Assembly: GCA_963281255.1 (NCBI GenBank)
Contig: OY725496.1
Span: 1,364,001-1,428,000 of the forward strand
From: Aphrocallistes beatrix
Taxonomy: Eukaryota > Porifera > Hexactinellida > Sceptrulophora > Aphrocallistidae
Direction of reading: 5' to 3'
Length of the DNA stretch: 64,000 nt
The translations under genes were made by a program, and so were the position numbers. The notes beneath the pieces are model-generated. The model did not search any database, was not told the origin of the DNA, and saw only the letters and a list, made by a program, of their open reading frames with translations. Below are positions 23,153 to 35,851 of the stretch, piece after piece; positions within the stretch are counted from its first letter, which is position 1, and every line of letters begins with the position of its first letter.

Positions 23153-23390
23153 CAAGCGAGCATCGCTTGCTTGTGCTACGCGGCTGGCGGACACTGTGTC
23201 CGCCAGAGGCGCCCTGCGAGCGCCTAGGATCACATGGATTAATTATAAGGGAGATAACATCTCTTAATACGTATGTCCTACTGTTATAATCGATATCGCA
23301 CAAAAATCACAAAATTTGTCAATTTTGAAATATTTGATGCGCAATGATGACATCCTAACAGAGTGATGAGTTATCCAGACATTGTAAAAA
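23153..23390 (-). mobile_element. Helitron 3' fragment
   Basis: Reverse-strand family 3' end (CAAGCGAGCATCGCTTGCTT) through CGATATCGCACAAAAATCAC, truncated near 23380. It follows the 5' tip at 23140, so the two copies lie head to tail. Confidence 0.7.
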
Positions 23391-23617
23391 GCGTACTTCT
23401 GACATTTAAATACGTATACTAGTAGCTTGATTTTTGTGATATTTGAGGATTGTTTTATATCAGCTAATAATACATTTTAATGACCTAAAATCTACCTCCG
23501 AGAGATTGGTTAAAACAGTTGGGACCATTAATAATTTCAAGTATGAAAGCTGGTCTCAATTGTTTTCACCAATATCCCGGAACCAGTAGATTTTAGTTTA
23601 TTAAAATGTATTATTAT

Positions 23618-23664
<47 letters not shown>

Positions 23665-23810
23665 CAGTCGACTCCGCTTAATAGGGCCACATCGGTCAGA
23701 GGACATTTTGCCCCGATTAAGCGGAGGATCCTATTAACCGAAAATATTTTGTATTAGCTTCTATGTGTGAGAGCTATTCCGGTCCTGCCAAAAGTAAGCG
23801 GAGTCGACTG
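23665..23810. mobile_element. Pogo-like MITE (146 bp)
   Basis: Perfect ends CAGTCGACTCCGCTTA and TAAGCGGAGTCGACTG, flanked by TA, inside a (CA)n(TA)n tract (23621-23664). Confidence 0.88.
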
Positions 23811-23822
23811 TATATATATATA

Positions 23823-24243
23823 CAAGGTGTTTCATTGATTACACACAAAAGTAAATTGCTATCATTCCTTTTGTGATTGAGATAATTTAGTTATTTTGGT
23901 TGCTTTTGAAAGGAAATCCTTTGACATTTATGAAAAACAATGAAGCAAACCGTTGGAATAAAAGTAAATTATTTCAAAACATCATTAATATGGGATAACT
24001 CATTTCCAATTTAGTCATTTTGGGCGGGTAAACCTTTGAAGTGTGGGGTAATCCTGAATAGGACTGATTTTTATGGTAGAATTCCGCCATCTTGATCTTT
24101 TGTTTGTCATCTAGCTTGTCCATTTTGTTGTCACACAAATGTCAGAGGGTGTTAAACAACATCGTAAAAGGGGAAGATGATTAGTAAAATATTTACCTAG
24201 TAATTTCAAATTCTTTTCGTGATACAATCGCTGAAACACCCTG
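23823..24243. mobile_element. Tc1/mariner-type MITE with transposase N-terminus remnant
   Basis: Ends CAAGGTGTTTCATTGATTAC and GTATCACGAAAAG-type partner, closing GCTGAAACACCCTG with TA after. On the minus strand it keeps an ATG (near 24121) followed by MDKLDDKQKIKMAEFYHKN, the likely N-terminal helix of a transposase, cut off after about 50 codons. The opposite-orientation sister is 57903-58326. Confidence 0.75.
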
Positions 24244-24277
24244 TATAAACATTAATAAAGTTTTAATATTAAGGATA

Positions 24278-24825
24278 CAAGCGCGCTTCGCTTGCTTGCG
24301 CTGCGCGGCTGGCGGACACTTTGTGTCCGCCGGAGGCTCCCTTCGGCGCCTGGAGGTGACATTGGTTAATTATAAGGGAGATATCATCTCTAAATATGTC
24401 CATCTTAGTAGTATTAAAATCGATATCATTCGAAAAAACACCAAATTTGTCAATTTTAAAAATTTTGATGAGTAATGATGACGTCATAGCAAAGTGATGT
24501 GTCCTCATTTTTTGATTATAGTTGCATCATATGTGAGACGTGTTAGTATACAGATTCTATTAAAATTTCAGCCTTCTATCTCTTATAATGGCTGAGTTAT
24601 ACCCAAATAACTGTGTTGCTTAACTTTTAAAAATGTGACAATGACGTCATAATTCCATGATGAGTCAACATTTTCGTCTGAGCTCAGAACTTACTGGAGC
24701 CATAGCCAAAAGAATCCCACATGCCAAAAATCAGCTTTCTACGCCTGACAGTTTCTTCAATCTATTCGTTACAGATATATATATATATAAATATATACAC
24801 ATTAATCGAGTTTTAATAGTGAGGA
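24278..24825 (-). mobile_element. Helitron, complete copy (548 bp)
   Basis: In reverse, it ends GAAGCGCGCTTG before T (A at 24277) and begins TCCTCACTATTAAAACTC. The tip of an older reverse copy (24250-24275) abuts its 3' end after two bases, a near-exact head-to-tail pair. The hairpin GGCGGACAC/GTGTCCGCC is intact. Confidence 0.8.
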
Positions 24826-25337
24826 TATATTTATATATATATCTGTAACGAATTGATTGAAGAAACTCTCAGGCCCAGAAAGCTGATTTTTGGCATGTGA
24901 GTGTTCTTTGGCTATGGCTCCAGTAAGTTCTGAGCTCAGACGAAAATGTGGACTCATCATGCAATTATGACGTCATTGTCACCTTTTTTATAATTAGAAA
25001 TTTCAGTTTTTCGACTATAACTCAGCCATTTTAAGTGATCGAAGGCTGAAATTTTAATAGAATGTGCTTATTAATATACTTCAGATATAATGTAACTATC
25101 ATCAAAAATTTTTGACTCATCACTCTGTTATGACGTTATCATTTCGCATCAAAAGAATTTTAAACCGACAAATTTGCTGATTTTTCGAGTGATTTCGATT
25201 CTCACACAAAGATAGACATGTTTAGAGATATTATGTCCCTTATAATTAACCAATGTGATCCCAGGCGACCGAAGGGAGCCACCGGCAGACACAAAGTGTC
25301 CGCCAGCCGCGCAGCGCAAGCAAGCGAAGCGCGCTTG
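24826..25337 (+). mobile_element. Helitron copy lacking the 5' tip
   Basis: Starts in (TA)n at the tip of the previous reverse copy, so the two lie head to head, and continues CTGTAACGAATTGATTGAAG to a complete 3' end GCGCGCTTG before T. Same join type as 14803-14846. Confidence 0.75.
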
Positions 25338-25949
25338 TATATATATATATTTCAATTAACCAATTTTTGCTGTGTCATCCTAATTCAAAAAATAAATGCC
25401 ATATCTTAAGTTCTTACGTCAATCAATGTTTTATATACGACAACCTATATATATATAAATAATACATTTTTGAAACTCTAACTTAAGCCTTGATACCTAT
25501 TACCGCTGATGTACATGCTTTTGTCCACTGTCTCTTGTTTAGATAATTTATCACCAAAACTTCCTAAAACGGCCTCAGATCATGATTCTGAATCTCTTGA
25601 TCGAAAGTAGAGACAAAATGTGTACGTATTTTAGTATAGAAAGTTATGGATTTAAAAAAGTCTCTATATTTTATTTCGTTAATATATACACTTCTAGCTA
25701 TTTAAGAATTTAATGAAATATTTACGATATTATTAAATATATTTGGTTCCCCCGTTAGCTCTTTTTATGGATACGTCACTTCTAAGGTTATATGACAAAA
25801 ATATGGTTGGTTGCGCATTTGAAGAAAACTTTTATTTTCTCAATAGTCTCGTTCAAATGTTTGATATTGCCATTTCTTCGAAGTATGAAAATGTGCGAAT
25901 TAATCCCTTTTGTTTTGTTAATTTTTTTTACTTATTTGATCTTTTCTAG
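25338..25949. other. Last part of the 18 kb intron
   Basis: No repeat recognised. A 68-codon frame at 25743-25949 was tested as an exon and rejected on phase grounds. Confidence 0.5.
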
Positions 25950-26175
25950 ATTCTGAGTCTCTTCTCCTTCACCAATGTTTTTCTTACAATCTGATTGAGT
26001 TAGCCCTTGAAGCCTGTGATAATGTAGCCTTAATACTAACAAAGTCTCAACTACCTGAGTTCATATGTGGTAACTTCCGTGCTTTGCAGGCCTCGCTTAT
26101 TTTAAAACATTTATGTTACACACTACAACTCTCTTCTACAGAAGAATATAATAATATTCTACCTCTCAGATCTTG
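25950..26175 (+). CDS. UBR4: UBR4 exon b
   Basis: The acceptor TTTTCTAG ends at 25949 and the donor TTG|GTGAGT begins at 26176. The exon enters in phase 1, exactly as left by the exon ending at 7701, and leaves in phase 2, exactly as needed at 27901. The other two frames hit stops early, so the frame is not a free choice. It codes for about 75 residues of helical repeat sequence (Leu/Ala/Cys-rich) with no motif that can be named. The call as UBR4 comes from frame and position, not from a recognisable domain. Confidence 0.7.
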
Positions 26176-27900
26176 GTGAGTTATTTTTTATTAGTCCAGC
26201 TCTATAGGGAGATATCTACATGATATGGACGTTGACCGCATCCTTCCGTTCGCGCTATATTTTTTCAGTACCACTCCTCACATTTCTCACTATTACATAT
26301 GTAGGATCCCTGGAACCTTTATCATATTTATTACACAATTAATAACAATCAATCCCAACTACTGAAATAAATGTATCGCTGATCAATCTAATTACATTTC
26401 TGACAATAAATTCAATGGCTATTATTATTGCGGGTGTTGGAGCTGGATCAGGTTTCCAACTAATTGTGGCTTTAAGATGTCTTCATAATTCAATGATGAT
26501 ATTTTCCTACTCAATTATTATACTATCCCTAACACGAAGCTTACCATCCTATGCCACCAGGTTTCACCTTTTCCCATCATAAAATAATTGCTTATAACCA
26601 GTGCACATGTATGAACTGTTGATCATTTTTAAATACAGTAGAACCTACTTAAGTGGGGGAGCCGGGATTGCGAAAATATACGTAATCACAGGATATTAAA
26701 CCAAAATAGTTTGAATATATCTAAAAACAGTAATTTAGTTATTTTAGTTATTTTAAGTCAATGATACTACATCTATACTTTTCATTTCCTGAATATTTAG
26801 ATCAAATTGTTGTAGGAAAAATTGCTTTCTAGCTCTAGTCATATCAAGTGAAGTTACCAACCGACAATGTGACAAGTTGCCAACAGTATCCAGTTCACCG
26901 CTCTTTAACATTTTCCCCACAGTTAAAGAAGTTGATTTGAATGGGAAAATAATTTCTGAAATTTTTGACTCCCCCATTCCCCACTTCCCCGTATTTGTCA
27001 CTGTAGTTTCTAAAATATGATATTCTCCACTCCTTAATACCCCGATTAATTAATCTATACTCTTGAATACCCGTACCCCACCCAGATCAACCAGTGAAAA
27101 CTAATCGATAGCGAATTTTAAATATTCATCCAATATATGAAAATTTATATATTTTGAAGGTGTAAAAGCATATAACAGTCTTTTTTATTTCTATATATTT
27201 ATATACTATACTATACGGAAATTAACTTAATACAATCGACAATCGTTAATTCGATTTGTCACAGGAAAAATATTGTTGTAATTAACAAATATTCGAATTA
27301 TTGAATGTTTCAATAACAAATACTATGCAGAATGTCAAAATCCAGACAAAAACGAAATATTAATTATAGATTATACGAGATCTTCATGAGAAATGTATTT
27401 TACTGACTTGAATTGCTTGAAATACCTTATCCTGATAAATATGGTAATCATAAAACTGAAGAAGTCTAGTATATAAATGCGCATGGCCAACACTATAATT
27501 ACATTTAATATAGTAAATAATAATTTAGGATTAAAGTATATGGAATTCTTTCTAAATTTTCAGTGAATTACAGAATTTGTTTCAATTTGTAAAAGTTCGA
27601 ATTATCGAACGAATTTATGGTATAAAACCTTTCAAGGGAAAGTCAAATTTATTCTAATTTGTGAAAGTACGAATTATCGGACGAATTTTGTATGGGATTC
27701 ATGCGCGAGTTTCAAGGGAAAAACAAATTTGTTCGAATTATCGGTTTTCGACTGTATGTGCTGAGTTATTACTTTGAAATATTATTAACAACGTGAGGTC
27801 GTACAATGCTTTCTATTGTGAGGGTGAATATTGTGTTAATTAATATATGAATTTTGATATTATGTTTTTAATTGACCTAAATTATTATATTCTCCTTTAG
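26176..27900. other. Intron with a pogo-like MITE candidate
   Basis: At 27230-27757, CAATCGACAATCGTTAATTC and AATTATCGGTTTTCGACTG are imperfect inverted ends of a pogo-like MITE with AAAGTNCGAATTATCGNACGAA repeats. ACAGTAGAACCTACTTAAG at 26636 resembles one pogo-like end without a partner. Nothing else was seen. Confidence 0.5.
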
Positions 27901-30900
27901 TTTTTCTGTTGTATTCGCTGATGCATCATTGTGGATTTTGAATTATTTAAAGACATATACTTTTAGCCTAAATTTTGGTATATCTCTTCCATCACTTGAC
28001 GATCCTGTACATTTTGATCTCTCCACCTTCACAAACACTTTCCAACATTTCTGTTTTCTTTTTCAGAATTTTCCTATCCTGAAATTACTCTCCTCACTAA
28101 TTTTAAATTCTTACACTAGGCTGTTTGCTGTTTATGGGTATAAGTCGAGTGAAACCTTGGTGGAGCCTTCTCCTCCTCAAAGAACTCCATTTTCAATTTT
28201 TGCATCTAATATGTCTCATTCTCAATTGAATATGAACACTTTATTTGCCTTTCTCTTTACTCACGTTTCAATAATTTCAAAAGAATACAATCCTACCTTC
28301 ATTTTTAAATTGATCAAATTTTTGACGAAAGGTATTGAATCTCAGACTTCAACATTTGAATTGGATTCTTTTAGATCATCTTATTCAGATTATGTCGTAG
28401 AGTGTGCAACAAGTTTCTTAAAGAATAGTTTGAATAATTTGAAATATTCTGAATATGCTCTATTTCATGCCATCACCATATCCTCTCCTTTCATTCCCCT
28501 ACCACCGCCAGATATCACAGATGATTTGCCAATAAAGCATACCATATCTCAGGAGAAGCCAATATCTAAGGGTTTCTCAAGACTCCAACATTATTATGCT
28601 AATAACACCAAACAGATGTTTACTTCATATAAAATCTCGACATCTTTAATATCTATTGCTAATAATTCTTTAAAATTACTTCGGATTGCCTTTGCTTCAT
28701 CCCAAAGATCTATCATGTCATGTTTCATTGAAGAAATACTTAACGAGAATTTTATTTCTTTATTTAACTTACTTTTAAATGAAATTCAGGATTTACCTTT
28801 TCGTAATCCAAAACTTCCTTGGGATTTCGAATGTTTTTCTCGTCTACTTATGAGTTCTTTTCATAATCTTCTCATGTCAAGTTATTTATCTGAAACAGTT
28901 CAGGTTTCAATACTAGATTCTCTTGGTATTAATTTAGACGATTGGCCACTTTTTATTCCAAATGTATCCCTTTTTATTTTGTCAAGGATAATATTTTTTA
29001 ATATGAAGCTTCCTTCTAAATCTAACAATCATCTTTGTGTTCGAATTTGGCATTCATTTTTGAATTCTCTCGAAAGGAACGTTTCATGTGATTCCAATCT
29101 TTTTAATGATGTAAATTATTTCCATCTACAATTAATGATGTTTTGTTTTCATTATCTTTCTCTTGATCAGAGGTCAGCAATTGTGGTTAAAATTATGATA
29201 GCATTTCAAAATTTTTCACAGTGCAAGATTGATAATGCTATTTCCTGTTTAGCAAGTTGTCGGCTCTCAATGATATTTGAATACATCTTGTTCAATTTCT
29301 CCAAAATTCCTTCTTCTTTAAGTAAAATAATTCGAGAATATTTTTTTGACACCCTTCTATTATCTACTAATCAGGTCCAAACTTCATCAACTGATCTTCT
29401 CTTTAATGATTCCTGTGCAAAACTTGAACCTAAAGTAGTTTGTGACTTTGGTCCACGTTTTTACGATTTATTTAATCGTTCTAATTACTCTTTTAAAGAT
29501 CTTGACCAGAGTTGCTTGGCATTATTATTCTCATTCAAAGTTGAAAATTCAGCATTAAATTATTCCGATATCTATTCTAGCCTCTTAGTATTAAACTATA
29601 ACTTTGAATCTTTTACTTATTCATCTGCCTCCTATTCAGATCTCCTCTCCAATTTTGCACTGCTCCATAGATTCAACTCTATTAGAAATGTTACTTCATA
29701 TCTCCCAGCAATCATTCCTAATTTATTAACAGATCCTATAAAAAATGATGCTATTAACGACTTTAGATCTTTATATATGACTATGATGGTCAAAGAGACT
29801 TCTACTAACGCTGACCTTTCTAAATCTGCCCTAGCCTATTATATGATGACAGGACTTCCCGAAGATAAAGCTGCAAAGATTTTATCTTCCCAAAAACAAT
29901 TATTATGCAACTCTTTTGATAAAATCAACATCGCTTATACTTTTTTTACTAAAATTCTATTATCAAAAGAATTAGATTTTCATGTTCTAATTTTTTCAAC
30001 TTCGTTTGCGTACCTACTTTTCGAAAGTTTCCTTGACTTAGAGAAGCTAAGCCTAGATGAAATAATTGATTCGTTTAATAATTCTTCTCTATTTTCGAAC
30101 TTTTCATTTGCTGCGATATCTGAACATTTTCCTGATTCTTCAAAAATTCCTACTGATCCTAATGCAAATTCACCACTCCCTAACGGTTCCCAGTCAGATG
30201 TGGGTGAACAAGCTCATTCTGAGAAAACCGATGATAAAATCCTTGGAGAATTTTCGAAAAGAGTTATTCCTATTTTGCTTAAAGTCCTTAATTATCTCAC
30301 TAATTGTTGCTCCGATTATTTTATTCATATAGCTTCTAATGAAAATTATTATATTTCGAAAGAATTACTTATGCTTTCTACTGCATCTCCTACTTCAAAT
30401 AATTTGACCTTCTTTTCTAATAGTTGCAATATTCCATTATTTGATTCTTTTTTGGACAATCGCCTCAAGAGCAAATTGTCTCAATATCAAAATATCTCCC
30501 AAAATACTTTTGAAGGATTGGAGTTCATTGATAAAAACTATTCTAAAGGTAGTTTTAATTTCCAAAAGATTTTAAAATTTTACCTTAGTAACATGACATG
30601 TTCGGATTTTACCCTAGTTTCCAATTATAAACATTCATTATCAGCTATTTCTTCACTCGTTCAGCTACTATTTAAGTGGTGTAATACTGATGCAGAAATT
30701 AACACTCTATCGAGTGACATTGCAGAATGTATACATCATGCTCCTTTAACCTCTTTATTTTCTGGGTCTCTAATTTCTGATTTTGTTCCCAATTCGATTA
30801 CCCCCTTTGTTAAGGACATAGCAGCAAATATTTTTCTTCGGCGATCTTTTCTACTTCTTTCTTGCCCAAATATCCGTATGCATCATACTCCAGCCGATAT

Positions 30901-31382
30901 TTTGAATACTTTCTATTCGATTATCACGTTTAGTTTGAAAGATATTGTACTCATTAGAACCATTTGCGATATCTTTTGTGATCAATCACTTGACTTATTT
31001 TATATTTTATTTTGTCCTATATATCCTGAATTTCAGTCTTGCATCACCCTTTCAATTAATACTTTTGCTGAACTTCTAATTACTTTAAAGGACACTGCAT
31101 TTAATGAATCTAAGTGTATTGTATCCCAATTGAATGATATCAATTCTATTTCAAAGGATAAGATTATTAGATGGTTTGAATATGCAATGCTTGGCTATGA
31201 GAACGAGAACGAAAAATCTATTGAAACACGCTGTGATAAATTGCTTGTACTAGCAAATGCAATTTCAACAGGTGGAACTGTGCTTAACTCTGATACTTGT
31301 CAATTTATTCTTGCATCTATTCTCCCTTTAGGATACAAGTTACTAGATTTTATAAAATGTATCCTTATGAACGATAAGAAAG
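27901..31382 (+). CDS. UBR4: UBR4 exon c, 3.5 kb single exon
   Basis: A 3,482-bp exon with no stop. The acceptor CTCCTTTAG ends at 27900 and the donor AAAG|GTAATT begins at 31383. It encodes about 1,160 residues of mostly helical, Ser/Asn/Phe-rich sequence. A stretch near 28930-29200 resembles UBR4 in order and spacing: a Leu-Gly motif, then DWPLFIPNVSLFILSR (WPLYIHP...LSVLSRLL in vertebrates), then a V-x-I-WHSFLNSL motif, then HLQLMMFCFHYLS followed by QRSAIVVKIM (vertebrate HLQLLLLIFHNF and RRAILSL). That is the main evidence for orthology outside the UBR box. Family knowledge: UBR4 is a giant cytosolic E3 ubiquitin ligase of the N-degron pathway, with N-terminal helical repeats forming a scaffold. 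A fused exon this long beside very long introns is notable. The first AUG is not within this exon. Confidence 0.85.
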
Positions 31383-31949
31383 GTAATTATTTAAATTGTT
31401 ATTTCTTAGATATTATTAGTTACTATTTGCAATGAGTTGAAAAGTTCTGCGAAAATAACACTTTTAATTAATTCTAGAGCAGATATGATCATTGTATTTT
31501 TCAATTTTTTAAAATAGGGCCATACTATCTAATTTCATAGCCTACTTAATATAAGGCCTTACAGTAAATGTACCATGGGTGAACAACAAGATGTGAAATT
31601 TTATTTTCTAAAATTCCGTGAATTGAGCTATTAAGTTAACTATGCATCTCTAGAATTCCCAAACATTACTGCCCTGTTACCTTGTGGTTAAAAAGGTGAT
31701 TGGATATCATAATTTAATATTAATAGTACATACAAACTACATTATACAAGTACGTATAACATAATCAGTAGAAATACAACACACAACATAAATAATAACT
31801 CTCTCTCATTCGGACTCTAGCTAGCGCACTAGTATGCATTCAGTTTATAATAGATAAAATCAAGGACATCAAGAAACTACATAATAGAATTAAGAATTAA
31901 CAAAGTAATACAATTGTACATAGTAAGAAATGCAGAAGTAAACTAATAA
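31383..31949. other. Start of the 9.9 kb intron
   Basis: Contains a 40-bp tip of the fold-back family (CATAGCCTACTTAATATAAG at 31536). The rest is unassigned AT-rich sequence. Confidence 0.5.
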
Positions 31950-32740
31950 TCAAGAAAATTTCTTAAATTTGCGCTTTTCTACAACTTTCGAAAGAACTAG
32001 AGAATTATAATTCTTGACTTTATTTGCGAGAAAGCGATTCGCTGCGGTAAAAACAAGTTTCTGCGAGATGCTCCAATTGAATACTTCACAGTTAAACACA
32101 ATTAAATTCCAAATATTAGTATCACGATTATCACTATCTTCAAAGTACATCAATGTGAGTTCAACTGATTCTTTTTAGAAGGCCCACTTACTAGCTTTGC
32201 CAACAGCTCTTTATTATTCTCGATGGCATAAAATCTCTTCCATAAAACAAGTATAGAATCCAAAACAGGCCCAGATGGGTACTTAAGTCCGCCACGGTCC
32301 GTTAAATGCAAAAGTTTAAACTCAGAATCCGAGGATAAATCAAGAAGAAATTCTTTATCAACTGTTAACAGATGAAGGCAGACATGAAATGGTTTCGATG
32401 GTTTAGTACTGATGGAGAGAGTAGCCTGCAATAAAGGCCAATGATTGAAGCACTTGTGCACTGCTTTCAATGATTGATATTGGGAATTTCATCAAAAAAT
32501 GGCTCGAAATTGAATTCAACATCACTAGTGGAATAAGGAGAAGAAAATGATCTGACAAATGTCTGAATTGATGTCAAACAATAATCTTGTCGGTCAGCAA
32601 ATATATTTAATATTCTAGAAAATTTGAGTCGACGCTCGGTAATATGGTAATTAGAACCCGACATCATACGATACAGCCCGAAATGGTGTTCCAATGGATC
32701 TGTTTGTATAGGAGGACAACACATAGGAAAAACCACAAAA
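31950..32740 (-). pseudogene. P-element-like transposase C-terminal remnant
   Basis: Three consecutive minus-strand frames (32736-32467, 32470-32150, 32153-31950) overlap by a few bases and read as one protein with frameshifts. Order: QTDPLEHHFGLYRMMSGSN with ERRLK; then a block with LHLTDRGGLKYPSGPV; then a tail with FTAANRFLANKVKN. The DPLE-HHFG-x-YR and DRGGLKYPS blocks resemble the C-terminal part of P/THAP9-like transposases. No THAP finger or DDE part is present. Name is tentative; the coding signal itself is clear. Confidence 0.5.
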
Positions 32741-33539
32741 GTTAGTCAAATGGTAATTACATCATTGATCACCTCCTTAATATGCTCTTTGGTTCGGGGT
32801 ATATGGAATGATTGCTTAGTATTTTAGAATTAGAGTCGTGTATTAAAGCAAGTTCTTGAAAAACAGATTCAATATGTCGAATGTCATTAATTGCCTATTG
32901 ATATGAGGATGTTTTGTCTACATGAAAATAGGCTGAGGCAGATAAATAGGAATTGATTTCAAGGTACAAATGTGCATATATATATTTCTTTCAGCCATCT
33001 TAGCGAGAGCGAACGTGATGTTATTTGCATCAAGATACCCTAAAACCAACTATTAGGCAGTGAAATCAAGGTTAACTTATCTTTCACGTCTTTTAGAGAG
33101 TTAGCGATGAACCTTCTCCTCACTCTCGAATCTCAAACTAAGTTGCAGGGTTTGATTCATCAAATTCTCTTCTCTTGCATCGTATGACAAGTCTTTATTT
33201 GGGCGACATGTGTATAATTCTTTTGTGTAGACTCGACTAAGGATAGTTTTGTACATACGTATAATAAAATTGTCATTTAGGATTATGTGATGACGATAAC
33301 TAAATGCAGCTCATGTCCCTCGCTATAAAGTAATTCATAATTGTTACATAGTACAACATTAGAGTGACACAAAAATCAGTAAATGTTTCGATGCTCCATA
33401 ACTCATTATATTTTAATAGATTTCAACAAGTGTGAAAGGCGCATTCATCTACTAAGTGCAGCCCATGGGTTCCAGAATTAGAGATGCAAAATTAATTAAG
33501 CAACAATTAAAAATAAAAAACTACATTGAATGTTCAAAT
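32741..33539. other. Intron stretch, nothing recognised
   Basis: No terminal repeats of the P-like or mariner remnants were found here. Confidence 0.35.
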
Positions 33540-34330
33540 ATTTCCCCTTAATCTGAATACAGAGTTCAACCGCTCTAAACAGACATATGCTATTTAAGGT
33601 TGTTAAATAGCCAGAAGTCACATGGAGAGAGTTCTGGACTGTAAGGTTGATTGCTGAAGCTCCACGACCCCCAAAGACTCTAACGTATCCTTCACAAGCC
33701 GAGTTTTATGGGACCTTGCATTATCGTGAATAATTCGCAGGCCTTTACTGACTGTACGTGGGCGCCTCTCTTTATAATGCTGTTCTACTGCAGCAAGGCA
33801 GGTAGTGGCATAATACTCCCCTGTTACTCTTTGGCCTTTAGGTAAGCGTATTTGAGCCACTAATCCATGTGCGTCAAAGAAAATTGTGTATAATACCTTC
33901 CATCCAATCCTATCGGGTCTGGATTTTTTTGAGGGAGAGTTTCTTGATCTGTCGTCATTTTTCCTACCCAGGCACATGAGCCGATTTTCCTTCAGGCTCA
34001 TTATAGCTTATCCATGTTTCATCCCCAGTAAAGATTTCGTAAAGGCGCCTATGATCTGCATTTCTATATTCCTTTAGGAGTTCTTTGGACATTTTTAGAC
34101 GTGCCAATCGCTGAGAATCCTTGAGTTTATGGGTTATCCAACGCGCACAAAGCTTTCACATTTGAAGATCAATGGTCAGAATCTTCTCAACACTTCCCGT
34201 TGATATCTCGGATTCATGAACAATCTCTTTGATATTACATTGTTAAATCGATTTCCATTGTAGCAGCAGTAAAACTACATTCGAAGCCATATCTAAGATT
34301 GTGCGGCGTAAAAGTAAGCTTCATATGATG
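33540..34330 (-). pseudogene. mariner transposase remnant
   Basis: Minus strand. The helix-turn-helix part is at about 34270-34190 (HESEISTGSVEKILTIDLQM then stop). The linker is KLCARWITHKL and LARLKMSKELL. The core follows with FTGDETWISYNEPEGKSAHV (first Asp), KVLYTIFFDAHG and RIIHDNARSHKT (second and third Asp region), and LQSRTLSM beyond 33618. The DD34D residues seem present, but there are at least three stops or frameshifts. Terminal repeats were not identified. Confidence 0.75.
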
Positions 34331-34503
34331 ACTATCGAGATTCTGTGCATACTACGAGGAAACAACAATTTCTAATTTCTAATAAACCAGATTTGGATTT
34401 GATAATTCTTAGTACTGGGGAAAACATTCGTATGCTGGAGCGATATCCTAATTGGTTTTGCGATGGAACATTTGATTCAGCACCTATATACTAGGATATC
34501 AAT

Positions 34504-34600
34504 TACAGTAAAACCTCCAATTAGGGAACACTTTTGGGACTGCTGAAAAGTGTTCCTAATATGGAGGTGTTCCTTGATAAGAGGTCTGCCTTTTAGGGGC
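34504..34600. mobile_element. Pogo-like MITE, one end
   Basis: TACAGTAAAACCTCCAATTA followed by CCTAATATGGAGGTGTTCC looks like a pogo-type terminal repeat with its inner partner. The outer right end was not found. Confidence 0.4.
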
Positions 34601-34801
34601 CTGTCATAAACTTTATGCGGTTTATGAATGTTTGTTTGTACACGTTTAACGAATCTGTATTATTAAATGTAATAAGTAGTCCAATTGATTAAACTTTGAA
34701 AAATCTGTACAACATTTCTGAGACATGTGGCAATCCATGCACTCCTAACTGAATCCATCACTATTCCATTGATTTTTTATATTGCAAAAATAAAAATGAG
34801 G

Positions 34802-35851
34802 CATAGCCTACTCTAATAATGCCTCACAGTAAAATAACCAAGGATGCGGTAATAGCCGAATGGATGAATACACGATTAGCCTAAAATCGTTAACCATGTA
34901 GGATAGGCATTAAGAATGTATTACCAGCATATATAAACATGGCATCAAAGTACATATATCCGTTGGAAAAATTTCGATTAGTCATCATATCATTGCGCAA
35001 CAGGTCATTTAAGCACGATTTTGGCAATTTTCTAAGCTGTTTAAGCTTACTTCTAAATGTTATTAAGGTAAAATTTTTGTGTAGAACTAAGATTAGTACG
35101 AGTTGATTTGAAAAATTTGGAATTTTTCAATGGAATGTTGTTACATTCCTACGTTGCTATGGTAAAGTATTTTGATCAGTTTGAGCCATATCCTGCAAAC
35201 TGTAAGAACTAAGTCTTAAAATTTGATCGTATTTGATAGCCAATTGGCTACTTTCTATTAGGTAATAATACAATTTAAACTTCTAAATTCGCAGATTATA
35301 GAGTTATGCGACAATATAGTGTTTTGGTTACATTCTTAAAATCAACCCATAACTCAAAACTCGTTAAATTTAGAAGTTCAAGTTGTATTAACGCCTAATA
35401 GGAAGTAGTCCATTGCCTATCAAACACGATCAAATTTGAAGATCTAGTTACTACAGTTTGCACGAAATCGCCCAAACTGACCAAATGCTTTACCATAGCA
35501 ACGCAGGAATGTAACAAAATTCCATTTAAATTTTTCAAATCAACTCGTACTAATCTTGGTTCTACACAAAAGTCACACCTTAATACCATTTAGAAATAGG
35601 GTTAACATATCTTAGAAAATCGCTAAAATTGTCTATAGAATGACCTGTTGCGCAATGATATGATGACTGATCGAAATTTTTCCAACGGATATATGTACTT
35701 TGATACCATGTTGATATATGCTGGTAATACATTCTTAATGCCTATTCTGCATGGTTAACGATTTTATGCTAATCGTGTATGAATCTGCTACTACTTCATC
35801 CCTAGTACATAATTTTCAGTCTACTGTGAGGCATTATTAGAGTAGGCTATG
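34802..35851. repeat. Fold-back element B (complete, about 525-bp arms)
   Basis: Starts CATAGCCTACTCTAATAATG and ends CATTATTAGAGTAGGCTATG. Arms are diverged inverted copies sharing CAAGGATGCGG/CTTCATCCCTAG, TTACCAGCATATATAAACAT and CGATTAGTCATCATATCATT blocks. It is the same family as 3163-4961 but diverged in the arms. No coding capacity. Confidence 0.82.

Noticed and set aside
25743-25949. Open frame taken as a UBR4 exon
   Set aside because: Possible donors leave a phase that does not fit the exon at 25950, while the exon ending at 7701 fits exactly. It also ends at the acceptor's own TAG.
31950-32740. Host gene antisense to UBR4
   Set aside because: Frame breaks every 200-300 bases and transposase-like blocks point to a decayed P-like element rather than a host exon set.
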